Shown: piece after piece, positions 21,430 to 22,799 of the stretch
Layout of the letters: the number at the start of each line of letters is the position of its first letter
Position numbering within the stretch: position 1 is the stretch's first letter
DNA from: CAYZTD01 sp964638155
GTDB lineage: Archaea; Thermoplasmatota; E2; DHVEG-1
Direction of reading: 5' to 3'
NCBI GenBank assembly: GCA_964638155.1
Contig: CAZWYI010000030.1
Coordinates: 1-22,799, forward strand
Length of the DNA: 22,799 bases
Program-made: the position numbers and the translations under genes
Notes under the pieces: model-generated
The model's input: only the letters and a program-made list of their open reading frames with translations
Told to the model about the DNA's origin: nothing
Database searches by the model: none

Positions 21430-22722
21430 ATGAATAAAAAAATAATCGCGGTAACAGTGCTAATTCTATTGCTAATTACTTTGTTATCTGGTTGTTTTGA
21501 AGAAGAAAAATCTTTTAATAAAAAACCTGAAGTTGTTATAACTCACCCTATAGATAATAGTATTGTTTCAAAAATTGTTACTATTTCTGGTACTGCTTCA
21601 GATCCTAATGGTGATCAAACAATAAAGTTAGTCGAAATTAACATTAATGATACCTGGATTGCAGTTGACGGCATTGAGAAATGGAGCTATAATTGGGATA
21701 CATATTCCTTAGAGGATGGTTTTTATGAAATTTCTGCTCGTGCCTGGGATGGTAATCTACAATCTGATCTTTTTGAGATAACAGTTAAGGTAGATAATCC
21801 GAAAGTAGTTGAAACCGATGCTCATAAATGGGCTGTTTTTACTTTTGTTGCTAATTTTCCTGAAGAAAATGAAAGTAAACTAGGCAATGGTGGTTTTTAT
21901 CTAGCTGAAGAAATGGCTTCTTATCTTATAGAAGAAAAGGGTTACCCTACTTCGAATATCTTTATTTTATTTGACGATGGCTGGCTTAGAAGTGATAATG
22001 GTTTTGGAAAAAGATTAATTACTCTTCAGGAACGCAGTTCAGAGTATGATATTTCATATGCTGCTGCTACAAAGAAAAATTTTGTTTCAGTTGTAGATTA
22101 TGTTGTTCAATCTTCTAATAATTTTGATGATAGCGAAGTATTTTTGTGGGTTTCCAGTCATGGATGCGGGGATAATGAAAATCCTTTTACTGGTGGTAAA
22201 CTCTTTGAGAGAAGTTCTATATTTTTGTGGGATGATACACTTGAGGATAACGAACTTGGTGCTCTTCTTCAGAACTTAAAATCTGAAGAAACTTGTGTCA
22301 TTGTTGATGCTTGTTTTAGCGGTGGCTTTGTTGATAAAACAATTTTTAATATTCCTGAGTTGTTTTTGTTTAGATCTAATATCCCTAAGAATGGAAGGGT
22401 TGTTATCTCTGGTGCTAGTAAATTTAGAGTAGGATATGCTAGTGTTGAAACAGGTCCTTTGTTTTCTATGCTATGGTTTTATGGTATGTATTCAAAAGAA
22501 GCTGATGGTTTTAGATCTGGTTTATTTAATAGAGGAAAAGAAACCCGCCTAGATATATTTAAAGATGGTATTGTCTCTGTTGAGGAGGCCTTTTATTATG
22601 CTAAATATATTCTTAGAACTGAAAAAGAACTTGAAGATTACAGTAAAATGGCACCTCAGATTAGTGATAGATATCCTAGAAGAGGTATTTTTGGCAGTTC
22701 AGAAGGTCTTATACTTGGATAA
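21430..22722 (+). CDS. lipoprotein caspase-fold cysteine peptidase (C13/legumain-like) with Ig-like domain
   Basis: A 430-residue protein from the ATG at 21430. It has a lipoprotein signal with lipobox LLSGC (Cys22), an acidic linker, a bacterial Ig-like domain (about 33-123, PEVVITHPIDNSIVSKIVTISG to YEISARAWDG) and a clan CD peptidase domain (about 132-430). The catalytic pair is His244 in LWVSSHGCGDN and Cys295 in CVIVDACFSGGF, each after a hydrophobic strand, the legumain/caspase arrangement. The helix DGIVSVEEAFYYAK and the NPQ-like MAPQISDRYP near the end are typical of archaeal C13-like proteins. It should be anchored outside the cell membrane. It is unrelated in sequence to the C25 peptidase at 8883 but has the same catalytic fold. 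Specificity cannot be read; legumains cut after Asn. Confidence 0.88.
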   Translation: MNKKIIAVTVLILLLITLLSGCFEEEKSFNKKPEVVITHPIDNSIVSKIVTISGTASDPNGDQTIKLVEININDTWIAVDGIEKWSYNWDTYSLEDGFYEISARAWDGNLQSDLFEITVKVDNPKVVETDAHKWAVFTFVANFPEENESKLGNGGFYLAEEMASYLIEEKGYPTSNIFILFDDGWLRSDNGFGKRLITLQERSSEYDISYAAATKKNFVSVVDYVVQSSNNFDDSEVFLWVSSHGCGDNENPFTGGKLFERSSIFLWDDTLEDNELGALLQNLKSEETCVIVDACFSGGFVDKTIFNIPELFLFRSNIPKNGRVVISGASKFRVGYASVETGPLFSMLWFYGMYSKEADGFRSGLFNRGKETRLDIFKDGIVSVEEAFYYAKYILRTEKELEDYSKMAPQISDRYPRRGIFGSSEGLILG

Positions 22723-22799
22723 TTATATATAACTAATATAGAAACGGCATTGGGACAAAATTAATTCCTTCCTACTCTGACCGTGAAAACATTATGCAG
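22723..22799. other. window edge, possible 3' end of a minus-strand gene
   Basis: After the peptidase stop there is an AT-rich stretch. On the minus strand one frame is open from the window edge for 12 codons (LHNVFTVRVGRN) to a TAA near 22761. This could be a gene end, but it is too short to identify. Confidence 0.15.

Noticed and set aside
1..22799. CRISPR array, insertion sequence or prophage
   Set aside because: No spaced direct repeats of CRISPR size, no transposase or integrase motif and no phage structural genes were seen; the intein is the only mobile element.

Overview
This looks like a low-GC, gyrase-bearing euryarchaeon, most plausibly in or near Thermoplasmatota (for example the benthic MBG-D type lineages). 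Archaeal signs in the sequence are an initiator tRNA-Met of archaeal type, two tRNA introns with bulge-helix-bulge (BHB) splice motifs, a C/D box guide RNA, an EndoQ repair nuclease, an archaeal UPF0200 kinase-like protein, TATA-box promoters, and GGTGA/GGAGG ribosome sites with frequent TTG starts. The lineage assignment is inference from gene content, especially gyrase plus secreted clan CD peptidases; no rRNA or ribosomal protein gene is present to fix it.

Layout. 1-930: two 5'-truncated remnants of beta-helix (NosD-like) surface proteins that share a C-terminal motif. 927-6737 (minus): gyrB-gyrA operon; gyrA carries a 466-residue intein with a LAGLIDADG endonuclease. 6955-11108 (plus): a membrane protein with a VPS62-like ectodomain, then a secreted C25 (gingipain-type) peptidase with a PKD domain. 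11190-12877 (plus): EndoQ and a free-methionine-sulfoxide-reductase-like GAF protein, a likely damage-repair pair. 12888-12945 (minus): a C/D box sRNA whose two guides point to 16S rRNA and to the wobble base of tRNA-Leu(CAA). 13036-17766 (minus): purS, purL, a membrane-anchored winged-helix sensor, then, behind its own promoter with CGGAA repeats, two secreted or anchored acidic proteins. 17840-18776 (minus): a zinc-ribbon protein, intron-containing tRNA-Leu(UAG), and a UPF0200 protein 12 nt behind it. 18955-20282 (plus): initiator tRNA-Met interrupted in its acceptor stem, a small winged-helix protein, and a DUF1624 multi-pass membrane protein. 20271-21287 (minus): purM. 21430-22722 (plus): a lipoprotein caspase-fold (C13-like) peptidase.

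How it fits together. purS, purL and purM serve steps 4 and 5 of purine synthesis but lie in two transcription units. Two different clan CD cysteine peptidases, a surface beta-helix family and several secreted acidic proteins point to a cell that processes protein or peptides outside the membrane. The most novel items are in RNA: the initiator tRNA intron between nucleotides 4 and 5, whose splice motif needs the 5' leader, and the C/D guide RNA in the 12.9 kb gap. Next is the CGGAA repeat array with 10-bp phasing beside a membrane-bound regulator gene.
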